Assembly (NCBI GenBank): GCA_029834535.1
Contig: JAQMWT010000157.1
Span: 1 to 64,000, forward strand
Origin: Chrysophaeum taylorii
Lineage: Eukaryota > Sar > Pelagophyceae > Pelagomonadales > Pelagomonadaceae
DNA length: 64,000 nt
Reading direction: 5' to 3'
The notes under the pieces were generated by a model, which searched no databases, had not been told where the DNA came from, and worked only from the letters and a program-made list of their open reading frames with translations. The first letter of the stretch is position 1, and each line of letters opens with the position of its first letter. Below, piece after piece: positions 19,831 to 30,700 of the stretch. A program made the translations under genes and the position numbers.

Positions 19831-20595
19831 TATACCGCTACGGTGAACGAAGCTCGTGAGAAGGCTCTTCGTAAACAACGTCTCGCCTATAATGCGGACC
19901 ATGTTGATGTGGAGTATGAAGAAGGTTCACATGTTCCGCTCTACATCCCTTTTCTTCAGAACAAGCTTTCGACCGGAATGGCGCGGTCCATTCGTTATTT
20001 TGGAACGCTTGTCCCCGGTCACTTACAGGCTTGAGTCTCTTGATTATCCTCCCGAACGCCGTTGTGTTCATGTTAGTCAGATTACCCCTGTGATGGTTTC
20101 TCCAGTGGTCGATCGAGCTGTGCCCAAGCTCAAGGAGACCTTTCGGGATGATTACAAGCATGGTAAGTTGGTTATCTTTCGGATTCCGGATAATAAACGG
20201 TCCGATTGGTGAAAGAAGATTTATGTCGCTGAAGTTTATGAACCCTATGATTTTGTGAATGATGATCGAGTCGCTCTGCATTTCTGTGCTGATCTCGGTC
20301 CCCATGACAAGGTTTATTACAAGCCTTTCATCTCTCTCGCAAGCTTGGAATACAAGGACGTGGACGGTCGCAGTTTCCCCGACAAGACCAAGGTCAACAA
20401 CAGTACCACTCCGTGTCACCGACTTCGCTCCGCATGAGATCGATGTGATTTTCGAGTTCACGCGTGGTGGACGCGTTCCTGAACCGTCGTCGAACGTGCC
20501 TACAAAGATTCGTTCTCGAGATGCTCATTCAGCCAAGGCTCGTGCTTCTCGCCGGACTCGCTGAGGGCAGCTCGTGTTCTCTCCAGGGAGTCCTG

Positions 20596-20909
20596 TGGCG
20601 GCAACTCCTGACCGCTAAGCCCCCCTCTCTCGAGGCTTGATACCCGTTCAACGGGACACCTTTCCCGATCTTCTTAGTGACATCATACCTCTCTTTTGTG
20701 AGAAGCATTCTTGCTGTATTCTTGTATTTTCCTTGCTATCATATTCCATCTCGCCATCTTGTTGAGAGGCTTGGTGAGCGTGAGCAAGGTGGCGAGCATA
20801 CCCGACCCCGAGTCCGTGTTTTCCTCGTTCAGTGAGGTCTAGGACGAGTCGGTGAGTACCCCCTTTGTCACCCGGGGGTCGGGAAGGTTTTTTTTTTTCT
20901 GTGCCGCCA
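20596..20909 (+). repeat. 3' LTR (intact)
   Basis: 314 bp beginning TGGCGGCAACTCC and ending GCCGCCA. It is uninterrupted and serves as the reference for the empty site of the Helitron in the 5' LTR. A T-rich run precedes its end. The segment before it (CCAGGGAGTCCTG) is only a weak polypurine tract. Confidence 0.88.
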
Positions 20910-21166
20910 TAGCCTTATGATAAGGGGCACTTCCTTCCTCCTTCTCTCTTAAGTAATAAACGGGTTGTTTACAACTACCACAGCAAGGTTAAGGTTAAGG
21001 TTTGTTGTTATCATCGCCACGTCAGTGTATCCCCTCCGCTCTCTGGGCTTTCCCCTCGATATGGAGGGGGTTATTATAATTTACGACGTGTCAAGATTAG
21101 GGTTTTGACGAAGACGTCGGCCTTGTTGTCCCTCTTGTGCTGGGGGTCTCGTTGCACTCGAGGAAG

Positions 21167-22104
21167 ATGCACGAGTCGTTGTCTAGCGGCGATTCCAGCC
21201 GGGCGCACGGGCCGAGCTGGGATAAGCGCGCCAGAACGTTCTCGAACGGGGGCCCTATCATCGTCACGATACCGAAGAACGGACATACCACGAAAAACGG
21301 CCACGCGCCGGAGCCGAAGCGCGCCGCACCCGAGGCCCCCGTGTTGCTCCCCGTCCACAAGTACGACCACCTTACCGAGGACCTCGCGTTGCACGTCGCG
21401 GCGCGCATGGGAGACATCAAGAAGCTGAGGGAGTTACTCCAGAAGGGCATCTCTGTCGAGACGGCAAACAAACACGGCTGGCGTCCACTGTGCGTGTGTG
21501 AGTGGTGTGTGTTGACCTTCCTCGCAGGCACGGGGCCGCCGCCAGCGGGCGCATCGAGTGCCTGCGCGCTCTCATCGCCGCGCACGCGCAGCTCAACGCT
21601 CCCGACGTCTACGGCTGGCGACCGCTCCACGACGCGTGCGCTCGAGGCGACATTGATTGTGCCCGCGCCCTCATCCAAGCTGGCGCCGACAGAAACCCCG
21701 AAGATCTCGCGGGCCTGACGCCCCTCGACATCGCGCGCGCCAACAAACAAGACGACATCGCCCACCTCATTGCTGGGGAAGCGAAGCCTCCTGCCGCCAA
21801 GCCTGCCGCGGCAAAACCTGCCGCCAAGAAGAGTTCGACCCAGCGCAAGAGATCCGCGCCCCACCACCAGACCACCACCAGTGCCGCGACCGCGGCTGCG
21901 CCCAAGAGCCGGAGCCGAAAACGGCCCGCCTCCCCCTCCGCGGCGCCCCCGATGCCCGTTGGCACCGAGCTGGCGGCGCAGATACCAAATGGGGGGGCGC
22001 CGCCGACGGCGCCCCACCCCCAGCCTCTCCAGCAGGCGGTGGCACCGGCTCCAATACTTGCTGCGTCCGGGACGACGGCGGCGACGATGCCGCCATCACA
22101 ATGA
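21167..22104 (+). CDS. ankyrin-repeat protein with Ala/Pro/Lys-rich tail
   Basis: Two exons, 21167-21489 and 21528-22104, with a 38-nt intron (GTGCGT...CTCGCAG) inside an ankyrin repeat; the product is 299 aa. Repeats read LALHVAARMGDIKKLRELL, GWRPLH-GAAASGRIECLRALI (split by the intron), GWRPLHDACARGDIDCARALI and LTPLDIARANKQDDI. The C-terminal half is low complexity (Ala, Pro, Lys, Arg-Ser) with basic clusters such as KSRSRKRP that could act as a nuclear signal. It probably acts as a protein-binding adaptor; the partner is unknown. TTAGGGTTTT lies about 60 bp upstream of the ATG. Confidence 0.8.
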
Positions 22105-22347
22105 CGACAGCACACCCTCAAGCTCTTCGCCGACGAAGGCTTCTCGGGCGGGGGGGCGGGCGGGCGCCGCCGCCGCCGCCGCCGCCAGTTTGTGTCTGTC
22201 CCCCAAACACGGGGCAGGCAGCGGTTTGTTTTGCCTAACAACAACAACTCAACGGCTCGTTGAAGTTGTGTACTGGTGGTAGTCGAGCGGCTGTTTTGTG
22301 TGATCTTTTCGTCTTCGCTGGATTTTTGTTTTATTGGTTTGGGGGCC

Positions 22348-23946
22348 ATGCGTTGCCTCTCGCTGATGATCGTCGCTCGGGCATTTGCCCTTCAGATGGG
22401 CAGCAGGCCAAGCAACGCGCAGCGATCGACGATGCGCATGGTCGCAATGGAGCCCGAGCGCGTATTCCTGAGTCGCACCCGAAAAAAAATAATATTCCTG
22501 CTGAATTATTGAAGAGTCGAGTTCTGTCCATGTAGGCGGGTGGTGACGCAGTGGTCGCCGTCGTCGTGGCGGCAATGCGAGATCCACCAGGCAGTCGAGT
22601 ACCCCGACCAGAGCGAGCTCGAGAAGGTGGAGCGCGAGCTGTCGGGGTGCGCGCCTTTAGTGTTCGCGGGAGAGGTGCGAACCCTCCAGGAGAAGCTCGC
22701 CAAGGCGACGTTGGGCGACGGCTTCGTGCTGATGGGCGGGGACTGCGCCGAAAGTTTCGACGAGTTCTGCGTCAATAACGTGCGCGACACCTTTCGGGTT
22801 ATCCTGCAGATGGCGTTGACGATGACGTACGGAGGCGGGCTGCCGATCATAAAGATCGGTCGCATGGCCGGTCAGTTCGCCAAGCCTCGGTCGTCGACGA
22901 TCGAGACGCGGGAGGGCCTCGATCTCCCCGCGTACCGCGGGGACAACGTCAATTCGGAGCCATTCACCTCCGAGGCGAGGACGCCCGACCCTCGGCGAAT
23001 GCTGCAGGCGTACCACCAGTGCGCGCAGACGCTCAACATCCTCCGCGCGTTCAGCGTCGGTGGCTACGCCGACATCTCGCGGCTCCACGCCTGGAACCTC
23101 GATTTCATGGAACACACCAAGGAGGGCTCGATGTACCGGTCGCTCGCGTGGAAGATCGACGAATCTCTCCGGTTCATGCGCGCGATCGGCATCGACACGA
23201 CGACGTCCGAGTTGACGCAGACCGCTTTTTATACGGCCCACGAGTGCCTCCTGCTCCCCTACGAGCAGGCCCTCACGCGCCAGGACTCGACCACGGGTCG
23301 CTGGTACGACTGCTCGGCCCACATGTTGTGGGTGGGCGAACGCACGAGGCAGCCGGGCTGCGCGCACTTCGAGTTCGTTCGCGGCATCTCCAATCCCCTC
23401 GGTGTCAAGATTTCCGACAAGGCGACACCCGAGGACGTCCTCCACATCCTCGAAACCCTCAATCCTCAAAACACCCCCGGCCGCATCACGCTCATCACGC
23501 GCTTCGGCGCCGACAAAATACGCGAAAAGCTCCCGCCTCTGGTAAAGGCCGTCCGCGACTCGGGCCGCGCCTGCCTCTGGCTCAGCGACCCCGTCCATGG
23601 TAACACCTTCAAGACCGACTCGGGATTTAAGACGCGCGACTACGATAAGATCAAGGACGAGCTGATGGGCTTTTTCGACGTCCACAAGGCGCTCGGCACG
23701 CACCCGGGTGGCGTTCATCTCGAAATGACCGGCCAGGACGTCACCGAGTGCGTGGGGGGTGACGTCGGTCAAGTCAAGTACGAGGACCTCAATCAGCGCT
23801 ACATCACCCACTGCGACCCCCGGCTCAACGGCCGCCAAGCCCTTGCCCTCGCGTTCGACATCGCCGAGTCCATGCGCGAGCGTCAGGGCCTCCCCCGCAT
23901 GACCAACGGCAAGCTCAACGGTGGCAAGCCCCCCGTCGGCTTGTAA
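22348..23946 (+). CDS. 3-deoxy-D-arabino-heptulosonate 7-phosphate synthase, type II, plastid-targeted
   Basis: Two exons, 22348-22461 and 22552-23946, with a 90-nt intron; the product is 502 aa. Exon 1 encodes a signal peptide ending ARAFALQ (Phe after Ala, ASAFAP-like) and a basic transit stretch, then MEPER joins WSPSSWRQ, the conserved start of plant/microbial class II enzymes. Family motifs: LVFAGEV, MGGDCAESF, KIGRMAGQFAKPRS, HMLWVGERTRQ, ISNPLGVK, WLSDPVHGN and GGVHLEMTGQ. The enzyme condenses phosphoenolpyruvate and erythrose 4-phosphate, the first step of the shikimate pathway. The presequence places it in the plastid. An open frame on the opposite strand is a shadow. Confidence 0.95.
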
Positions 23947-24274
23947 CCACCACCACCCTCGCCTCTCTAATCCGACGACGACGACGTCCTTGCGCGACGA
24001 CGACCGGTCGACCACCAAGGTCCGCGCACAAAATTGTATCGCGCGGCGCTTTTTAAGTTAAGGTTGGCTCCGTCAACCGTATGTGCGGTGGTCGCCTATG
24101 ACTGACTGACACCTCCAAGACGCATCATTTTGTACTAATTTTTAAACTACTACTCTGTATCCGGCGCCGACACGACGAGCAGTGGAGGGATAGTATTTTG
24201 ATTGAAAGCGACGACGACGACGACGACGACGACTTTTTGTGTGTCAAAAAGATCATCGATTTCACGCGCACACG
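23947..24274. other. intergenic, nothing recognised
   Basis: About 330 bp between the DAHP synthase stop and the 3' end of the Tom22-like gene. It contains a short TGAC repeat and a run of ACG triplets near 24212. No gene, RNA or regulatory element could be supported. Confidence 0.5.
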
Positions 24275-24577
24275 TTATTTCGGGAGTGGCAAGGGGGGAG
24301 GGGCATTCAACCCAACTGACGGCTCGACAGCTTGCGATAGACCCATTTGTTGGATTTGTTGCTCGGTGTACCCCTTTTCCTTGAAGTCCTTTATTTGGAG
24401 CTTCTCGAGCTCAATCAGCGACCCTTCTCGCTCGACCTCGATGAGAAGAGGAAGTACCATGACGATCGAGGTCGCGGCAATGATCCAGACGATGCGACCT
24501 CCTCGTCGCCACGCGAGAGAGAATATCCGCGACGACTCGTCGCGGTATTTCTTCACCTGCTCCCACCACGACTTCAT
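24275..24577 (-). CDS. Tom22-like mitochondrial import receptor
   Basis: A 100-aa protein from ATG 24577. The central part, SLAWRRGGRIVWIIAATSIV then LPLLIEVERE, matches the Tom22 signature: a Trp-containing basic stretch, one membrane span with a central Pro, and a short acidic Glu-Arg-Glu segment after it. The cytosolic N-terminal part is short (about 25 residues), closer to plant Tom9/Tom22 than to the long acidic receptor domain of fungi. The C-terminal intermembrane-space tail is about 45 residues and ends Pro-rich. It would sit in the outer membrane TOM complex as a receptor and organiser. The family call rests on the membrane-span motif and size. Confidence 0.72.
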   Translation of the reverse strand: MKSWWEQVKKYRDESSRIFSLAWRRGGRIVWIIAATSIVMVLPLLIEVEREGSLIELEKLQIKDFKEKGYTEQQIQQMGLSQAVEPSVGLNAPPPLPLPK

Positions 24578-24764
24578 CGCGTACGGCGATGCGAGGGTTT
24601 GTTGTTTACGCGAGGAACGAAAGGGTAAGCGTAAATGCGGTTATTATTATCGGCGACCGGAACTTGCCGACAGATGAGTCTCTTGTCGGGCGCTATGGCG
24701 CCCAGGGTGCCCGCAAGAAGACGAATACCGCGGCCGTAAACGACGCCGCCCAGCAGTGGTTCTG

Positions 24765-26372
24765 ATGGCAACAGCGACGATGGAAGAAGCGACGGGTCGG
24801 CCGCGCGCTGATAGCGCCGATTCGCAGTTATCGAGTCTCTTTGGCGGCGGCGGCGGCGGCGGCGCTTCGGAAGAGGAGGTCCGGCGACAGGGCTCGCGGC
24901 GACGCCGAAAGAAGGCTCCTCCCGAACCCCCGGTGGGTACCAGCAAGCCCGGACCGCCGTGCGCCGTCCACGACGCGTGGGACGGCGAAGCGTGGGACTC
25001 GGGGGACGTGCGAGTGGCCATGATAGGAAACGTCGACTCGGGAAAGTCGACGTTGATTGGCGTCCTTACGTCGGGCGGCCTCGACGACGGCCGCGGCGCC
25101 GCGCGTTCCCTCGTGCTCCGTCACAAACACGAGCAGTCGAACGGCCGGACGTCGGCCGTGAGCGTCGAGCTCATGGGCTTCAAGGACGACGAGCAGGTCG
25201 TCCCGACGGCGAGGCAGCACGCGCAGCGCTGGGCCGAGGTGGTCAAGGGCTGCGACCGAAACGTGACGCTCATCGACCTCTGCGGCCACGAACGATACCT
25301 TAAAACGACGGTCTTCGGCCTCACGGCTATGATGCCCGACTACGCGCTCCTCGTCGTCGGCGCGAACATGGGCGTGCAGCGCATGACCAAGGAGCACATA
25401 GCGATCGCCTGTGCGCTCGCGCTCCCGATATTGGTCGTCATCACCAAGATCGACATCTGCCCACATCCTGTCCTCAAGCAAACGCGCCAGGTGTTGGCGC
25501 GCTGCCTTCGCCAGCAGCAGCGCATGCCCATGCCCGTCAAGGACGACGCGCAGCTCGCCGTCGCGTGCGAGTCGATCCAAGGAGGCCGCGTCACGCCCGT
25601 CTTCTCCGTCAGCTCCGTCTCGGGCGTCGGCATGACGCTCCTGCGTTCTTTTCTCGGCCGTATTCGCCGAGCCTCGAGGCCTTTTGACGGCGCTGACACC
25701 TTGCTGGGAACGAACAACCCCGCGGCCGTCTCCGAGGAAGCCTCCGACCACCTCAAGCTCCCGCCCCCACACCCGAGCGAACCGCTCCCCAAAGTACACT
25801 TCGCCATCGACGGCGTCTACGAGGTCCGCGGCGTCGGTCTTGTCGTGGGGGGCACCGTCACGCGAGGCCGGATTCAAGTCAACGACTCCCTTCTCCTCGG
25901 CCCCGATCGCACGGGTACCTTTGCGCCCGTCACCGTCCGCAGTATCGAGTGCAAGCGCCAAACCGTCCGTGAGGTCCGCCCGGGTACCGCCGCCACCTTT
26001 GCCATAAGATCGCTCAATCGTCGCACCCCCCTTCGTCGCAACTACATGCGCAAGGGCATGGTCCTCGTCGGCGAGCACGACCAGCCCAAGGCTGCGCGCG
26101 CCTTCGAAGCCACCGTCGTCATCCTCCACCATTCCACCACCGTCTCCGAAGGCTACCAGCCGGTCGTGCACTTGGGGGTCGTCCGCCAAGCTTGTGCTTT
26201 GCTCAACATATCATCGGGCGAGACTGTGCTTCGCACCGGTGCCCGCGCCGCCGTCACCTTCCGCTTCATGTACCACCCCGAGTACATCCTCCCTGGAGCC
26301 ACCTTTCTCTTCCGCGAAGGCCGCGCCAAGGGCATAGGCAAGGTCCGTCGTATCATCCGCGAGACCGATTAA
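24765..26372 (+). CDS. GTPBP1/GTPBP2-like translational GTPase
   Basis: A 535-aa intron-less frame from ATG 24765. GTPase motifs: G1 GNVDSGKST (about residue 88), G3 DLCGHERY, G4 ITKID and G5-like FSVSSVSG. A beta-barrel EF-Tu-like domain II ([20 protein letters not shown]) and a domain III follow. The order and the [12 protein letters not shown] switch segment match the GP-1/GTPBP1-2 family, cytosolic GTPases linked to ribosome rescue and mRNA turnover. The N-terminus is low complexity with a Gly run and basic RRRRKK. It is divergent from the Tom22-like gene, with 187 bp between start codons. Confidence 0.92.
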   Translation: MATATMEEATGRPRADSADSQLSSLFGGGGGGGASEEEVRRQGSRRRRKKAPPEPPVGTSKPGPPCAVHDAWDGEAWDSGDVRVAMIGNVDSGKSTLIGVLTSGGLDDGRGAARSLVLRHKHEQSNGRTSAVSVELMGFKDDEQVVPTARQHAQRWAEVVKGCDRNVTLIDLCGHERYLKTTVFGLTAMMPDYALLVVGANMGVQRMTKEHIAIACALALPILVVITKIDICPHPVLKQTRQVLARCLRQQQRMPMPVKDDAQLAVACESIQGGRVTPVFSVSSVSGVGMTLLRSFLGRIRRASRPFDGADTLLGTNNPAAVSEEASDHLKLPPPHPSEPLPKVHFAIDGVYEVRGVGLVVGGTVTRGRIQVNDSLLLGPDRTGTFAPVTVRSIECKRQTVREVRPGTAATFAIRSLNRRTPLRRNYMRKGMVLVGEHDQPKAARAFEATVVILHHSTTVSEGYQPVVHLGVVRQACALLNISSGETVLRTGARAAVTFRFMYHPEYILPGATFLFREGRAKGIGKVRRIIRETD

Positions 26373-27035
26373 ATCTGTGATGTGAGCTCTCCATCGCTGT
26401 TGTCGCTTTGCTTTTTCAAACATGACACGCATCTTTACGGCGACATTTTTCTCTCTCTCATCAAGATTATATGGTCACATAATCAGACTGTGGCCGCGCG
26501 CGCGTCTTGAAATTTGCTGCACTCCGACGAAAACAGACATCTCTAAATGGCGCCAGGGTTTTTTTTCTCCTTTCGTTTTTCTCGCCTTGGCGCTCATTAT
26601 TCTCAAACGCATTTCGAGTTATCCTCCTCGGAGCACCGTCGACCCGGCTGGAGCCAACTCCACAACACCTCCGACTTTCGCGCGAACCTTATTCCAATTG
26701 TCTAATGAAGTGCTTTTTGTGCTCGAAGTTAGTTAAGTATCATACTCTCACTCCCATTCACTCTTCCACACTCACAATTCTGACACCATCCAACAGCAGA
26801 CAAAGTTTTTATGCGGGACCATTGGTCGACTTAGGTCAAGATACTTAGGAGGGGGGAGATGGGAATTGCCAGTGGGAATTACCAGTGGTGAAGAGACGAA
26901 GAGTCACACCGCGCACCAAGGACATTCAGAACGAGGTGATGGGGCACAGGTTGCTCTGGAGGTTAATAATGAACCAAAGACCCATATTCGCGTGCCCGGA
27001 GATCTCGTCGTCGTCTTCGTCTTTGCTGGCATTGT
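26373..27035. other. AT-richer intergenic region
   Basis: About 660 bp between convergent GTPBP-like and Hsp90 genes. It contains pyrimidine-rich tracts around 26440 and 26560-26590 and the direct repeat GGGAATTGCCAGT/GGGAATTACCAGT at about 26861-26890. Short frames here have no recognisable domain or conserved start. It probably holds the two 3' UTRs. Confidence 0.5.
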
Positions 27036-29227
27036 TTAATCAACCTGCTCCATGGAGGATTCCTCGTCGGCAGCGCCACCATCCTCCTCGAGGGGGGGGA
27101 GGTCTTCAATGTCGGCGTCATCGTCGTCGTCATCATCAATCGAGAGGCCAAGCTTGATGAGGCGGTGGATGCGCGAAGCGAAAGTCGAGGGTTCGTCGAG
27201 AGAGAAGCCCGACGTGAGGAGGGACGTGTCGTAAAGAAGCCAGATAAGGTCCTTGACGGTCTTGTCGGACTGATCGGCCTCGGCCTTGTCGCGAAGGGAC
27301 TTGACGATAGGGTTTGTCGGGTTGATCTCGAGCGTCTTCTTGGAGGACATGTATGCCGACGAAGAAGCGTCACGAAGCGCCTGGGCCTTCATGATGCGCT
27401 CCATGTTCGCCGACCAACCGTATTCGCCGGTAACGAGGACACACGGGGAATCGGCAAGGCGCGCCGAAACGATAACCTTGTCGACCTTGTCGTCGAGGAC
27501 TTCCTTGATGAGCTTGCAGAGGCCTTCGGTAGCCGCCTTGGCCTCTTCGAACTCCTTCTTTTCCTCCTCGGACTCCTCCATCTTCAAGCCTTCCTTCGTC
27601 GCCGAAAGGAGCTTCTTGCCCTCGTATTCCTTGAGCTGCTGCACGCAGTATTCGTCCATCGGGTCGACGAGGAAGAGAACCTCGTACCCCTTCTTCTTAA
27701 GCCGCTCGAGGAACGGCGACGACTCGACTGCACGCTTCGATTCACCCGTGACGTAGTAGATACCAGGCTGGTTCTCCGACATGCGAGCGATGTAGTCGTC
27801 AAGCGAGGTCTGCTCCTCGCCGCTCTTGGTAGAGTGGTACCGCAGGAGCTTGGCCAACTTCGAACGGTTCGTAGAGTCCTCGTGGACGCCAAGCTTGAGG
27901 TTCTTCGAGAATGCTTCATAAAACTTCTTGTACTTGTCCTCATCCTCAGCGATCTCGTTAAACAGCTCGATCGACTTCTTAACAAGGTTCTTCTTGATGA
28001 CCTTGAGGATCTTGTTCTGCTGCAGCGTCTCGCGCGAGATGTTGAGCGGAAGATCCTCCGAGTCAACAATACCCTTTACGAACGTCAGGAACTCGGGCAT
28101 CAAGTCTTCGCAGTTGTCCATGATGAACACGCGGCGCACGTAGAGCTTGATGTTATTGAACTTCTTCTTCGTGCCGCCCTCAAACATGTCGAACGGCGCG
28201 CGGCGCGGCACGAACAGGACCGAGCGGAACTCCAGCTGGCCTTCAACGCTGAAGTGCTTGACAGCAGCATGGTCCTCCCAGTCGTTCGTGAGCGCCTTGT
28301 AGAACGAGGCGTACTCCTCCTGAGTCACCTCCTCAGGCTTACGCATCCAGATGGGCTTCTGGCCGTTGAGATGGTTCCACTCGTGCGTGACTTCCTTGAT
28401 TTTCTTCGTCTTCTTCTCTTTCTTCGCCTCCGACTCGTCAACGTCCTCAACCTTGGGCGCGTCGTCGTCTTCGTCGTCCTTAGCCGCGTCTTCCTCCTCG
28501 TCGTCGTCATCGTCGTCGGTGACCTCCTTCTCCTGGGTCTTCTCAACATAGAGCTTGATGGGGAAGCCCACGAACTCCGAGTGTTTCTTGACCAAGTCCT
28601 TGAGGCGGCGCTCCTCGAGGTACTCCGCCATGTCCTCCTTCAGCGTGAGGACGATACGGGTGCCACGGCCAAGACGCTTAGCGTCGGCGGGGTCCGGCGT
28701 CACGGTGAACGAGCCGCCCGCGGAGGACTCCCACGTGTACTGCTCGTCGTCGTTGTTCTTCGAGGTGACGACAACCTTCTCGGCGACGAGGTAAGCCGAG
28801 TAAAACCCGACACCGAACTGGCCAATCATGGAAATGTCTGCGCCCGCCTGCAGCGCCTCCATGAAAGATTTGGTACCCGACTTGGCGATGGTCCCCAGGT
28901 TGTTGATCAAGTCGGCCTTGGTCATGCCGATGCCCGTGTCGGCGATGGTGAGCGTGTTGTTCGCCTTGTCCGGGATGAGGTGGATCTCGAGGTTCGGCTC
29001 CGAGTCGAGGACCGAGGGGTCGGTGAGCGACTGGTACCGGATCTTGTCGAGCGCATCCGAAGAGTTGGAAATCAACTCGCGGAGGAAAATCTCCTTGTTC
29101 GAGTAGAAAGTGTTAATGATCAGCGACAGCAGCTGGTTGATGTCGGCCGAGAACGCAAACGTCTCAGTTTCTCCAGACTGCGACGGCGGCAAATGTCACC
29201 CACGGGGTACTTGGTCACACGCACCAT
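27036..29227 (-). CDS. HSP90: cytosolic heat-shock protein 90
   Basis: The first coding exon is only the initiator ATG (29227-29225). A 47-nt intron (29178-29224, GTGCGT...CGCAG) separates it from the main exon 29177-27036. The product is 714 aa starting [10 protein letters not shown]. Landmarks: [54 protein letters not shown] (N-terminal ATPase), an acidic linker with runs of Asp/Glu around residue 220-260, then the middle and C-terminal domains. The C-terminus is MEQVD in place of the usual MEEVD that binds TPR co-chaperones. There is no ER signal or plastid presequence, so it is cytosolic. The p23 gene 11 kb away encodes a partner. A 690-codon open frame antisense to it is a codon-bias shadow. 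Confidence 0.97.
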
Positions 29228-29407
29228 GATTGAGTGATCGCTCGAGTTGTTGTGTGTTGTGGTGGTCGAGTTGTGATAGACTGTCTCTTCGTTGCGAAGA
29301 CTCCTCGCCGATTCGATTTTTACGAACTCGTTCGTCTTCGATTTCGATCTCAAACGAACATCTCAAAGAAACGGCCGTTCAACCGACAAAAAAAAGGGTT
29401 AGTTAGG

Positions 29408-30271
29408 ATGGACGAAGGAAGGGACGGTGTGGTCGCCGTCAACGACGAGGCTGACCTTGGCACGGCGCCACCAAAGTCCTCCGACGTCGGCGACGAGGAG
29501 ATGGACGCGACCCCCGCTGCGGAAGACAAGGCTGCGGAAGAGGTGGCGGAGGAGGCTCCGCCAAAGGTCGTCGGCGAGGAGACGCTACCCGAGGCGCAGG
29601 GGATGGGGGGGGGTGCCGCCTTGTGGTGGAACGAGTCGGAGTCGACGCAGAAGATCTACGTGGATCGCCAGTTCTTCGTGTCGTTCGAGGAGCAGGTCAG
29701 CGCGCTCCGCGACTCGAAAACGGTCTACATCGGGAACCTTTCGTTCTACACGACCGAGGCCCAGATCTACGAACTGTGCGCGCGCGTCGGCCCGGTCAAG
29801 CGCGTCGTCATGGGCCTCAATCGCCACAGCAAGACCCCCTGCGGCTTTTGCTTCGTGGAGCACTACACGGCCGAGGCGGCCCTCGAGAACGTCGCGCGCA
29901 TCACTGGACTCGTCCTCGACGACCGCATCCTCCGTTCCGAGCTCGACTTTGGCTTCCGCGAGGGCCGCCAGTACGGCCGCGGTCAGTCCGGCGGCCAGGT
30001 CCGCGACGACCGACGCTTCGTCTACGACAGCCAGCGCTCCGCGCGCAAGAACCAAGACCCCATAATCCCCGCTCCTGACGATGATCCCGAAGCGCGCGAA
30101 AAGGCCGAGCGTCGCAAGCGTCGCTTCGCGACCGACGACGACGCCATGGACGACGACGACGACAACAACAATCAACCGCCACGCACGGAGGAGCCAACCT
30201 CGACCGGGAGCAAGCGCCGGCGACGAGACGACGACGACGACGACGATGAGGACGAGGAAGACGACGCGTAG
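29408..30271 (+). CDS. NCBP2: nuclear cap-binding protein subunit 2 (CBP20)
   Basis: A 287-aa frame from ATG 29408. After an acidic extension of about 75 residues comes the CBP20 signature: YVDRQFFVS, then an RRM with RNP2 VYIGNLSFYTT and RNP1 GFCFVEHYT, and LDDRILRSELDFGFREGRQYGRGQSGGQVRD. These include the tyrosines and acidic residues that stack on the m7G cap in known structures. A long charged tail with basic RRKRRF and runs of Asp follows. With CBP80 it binds capped nuclear transcripts for splicing and export. The acidic N-terminal and Asp-rich C-terminal extensions make it longer than the usual ~160-aa protein. Confidence 0.95.
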   Translation: MDEGRDGVVAVNDEADLGTAPPKSSDVGDEEMDATPAAEDKAAEEVAEEAPPKVVGEETLPEAQGMGGGAALWWNESESTQKIYVDRQFFVSFEEQVSALRDSKTVYIGNLSFYTTEAQIYELCARVGPVKRVVMGLNRHSKTPCGFCFVEHYTAEAALENVARITGLVLDDRILRSELDFGFREGRQYGRGQSGGQVRDDRRFVYDSQRSARKNQDPIIPAPDDDPEAREKAERRKRRFATDDDAMDDDDDNNNQPPRTEEPTSTGSKRRRRDDDDDDDEDEEDDA

Positions 30272-30700
30272 GTCGTCGGCGGATTTTTGGGCTCCCGGGT
30301 ATACGTATAGAGCCGCCGTCCGATGGATGGTATGTGACGACTAGGGTTTTTTGAAAAAAAGGTCGTCAGCGAAGAGAGGGGAGGACGTTAGAACGCGCGC
30401 AGAGTGTTCATGTGGGGTTGTGGGCGCCGGGGGCGGGAGGGGCAACCCCGGAGCTGGTAGGCGCAACGGCCGCGACGGCGGCGACGGGGGCGGACGGAGG
30501 GCACCCCAAACGCGACTAGGGTTTAGGAGTAAACTCAAAGGTTAAAGGCAGAGCGGGCGTGCCTGACGGGCGGAGATAAGTACGCGGGACCTAATGATTG
30601 TCCAAGAAACCTACGTTTGGGATTTTACAGCATTGTAGGCTGCTGAACGTCGTCAATTCGGGCGTGGGAAACGCGACCAGGGTTAGTAGGAGTGTTAGCG
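30272..30700. other. intergenic with short repeat block and AGGGTTT motifs
   Basis: Contains TAGGGTTT at about 30342 and again at 30517, and a 34-bp block at 30560-30593 (around GCGGAGATAAGTACGCGGGA) identical to 1230-1263. No coding region with support was found. The 34-bp block looks like a leftover of the dispersed repeat. Confidence 0.55.

Larger units (their letters stand above)
12320..20909 (+). mobile_element. degenerate Ty3/gypsy LTR retrotransposon
   Basis: Two LTRs of about 310 bp bound the element: 12320-12437 plus 13736-13925 (split by an insertion) and 20596-20909. Both begin TGGCGGC and end GCCGCCA, a 7-bp terminal inverted repeat. The interior encodes, in order, a coiled-coil gag-like region, a CxxC motif, reverse transcriptase, RNase H and integrase, which is the Ty3/gypsy order. 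All coding parts are broken by stops and frameshifts, and the LTRs differ by several substitutions and indels, so the copy is old and inactive. No clear target-site duplication is visible (GGGTG before, TAGCC after). The interior is visibly less GC-rich than the host genes. Confidence 0.9.

Noticed and set aside
20220-20560. Chromodomain at the end of the integrase
   Set aside because: The segment has Tyr/Asp-rich stretches but not the aromatic cage pattern of a chromodomain.
22657-24018. 453-codon minus-strand frame over DAHP synthase
   Set aside because: Antisense shadow of a conserved enzyme; no family features.
24198-24677. 159-codon plus-strand frame over the Tom22-like gene
   Set aside because: Antisense to a recognisable Tom22 membrane motif; starts with an Asp run from ACG repeats.
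26422-26848. Short plus-strand frames between the GTPBP-like and Hsp90 genes
   Set aside because: No domain, AT-richer composition unlike neighbouring genes; probably UTR.
27165-29237. 690-codon open frame on the plus strand opposite Hsp90
   Set aside because: It lies fully antisense to a perfectly conserved gene. GC-rich codon bias leaves few stops on the opposite strand, and the peptide shows no domain.
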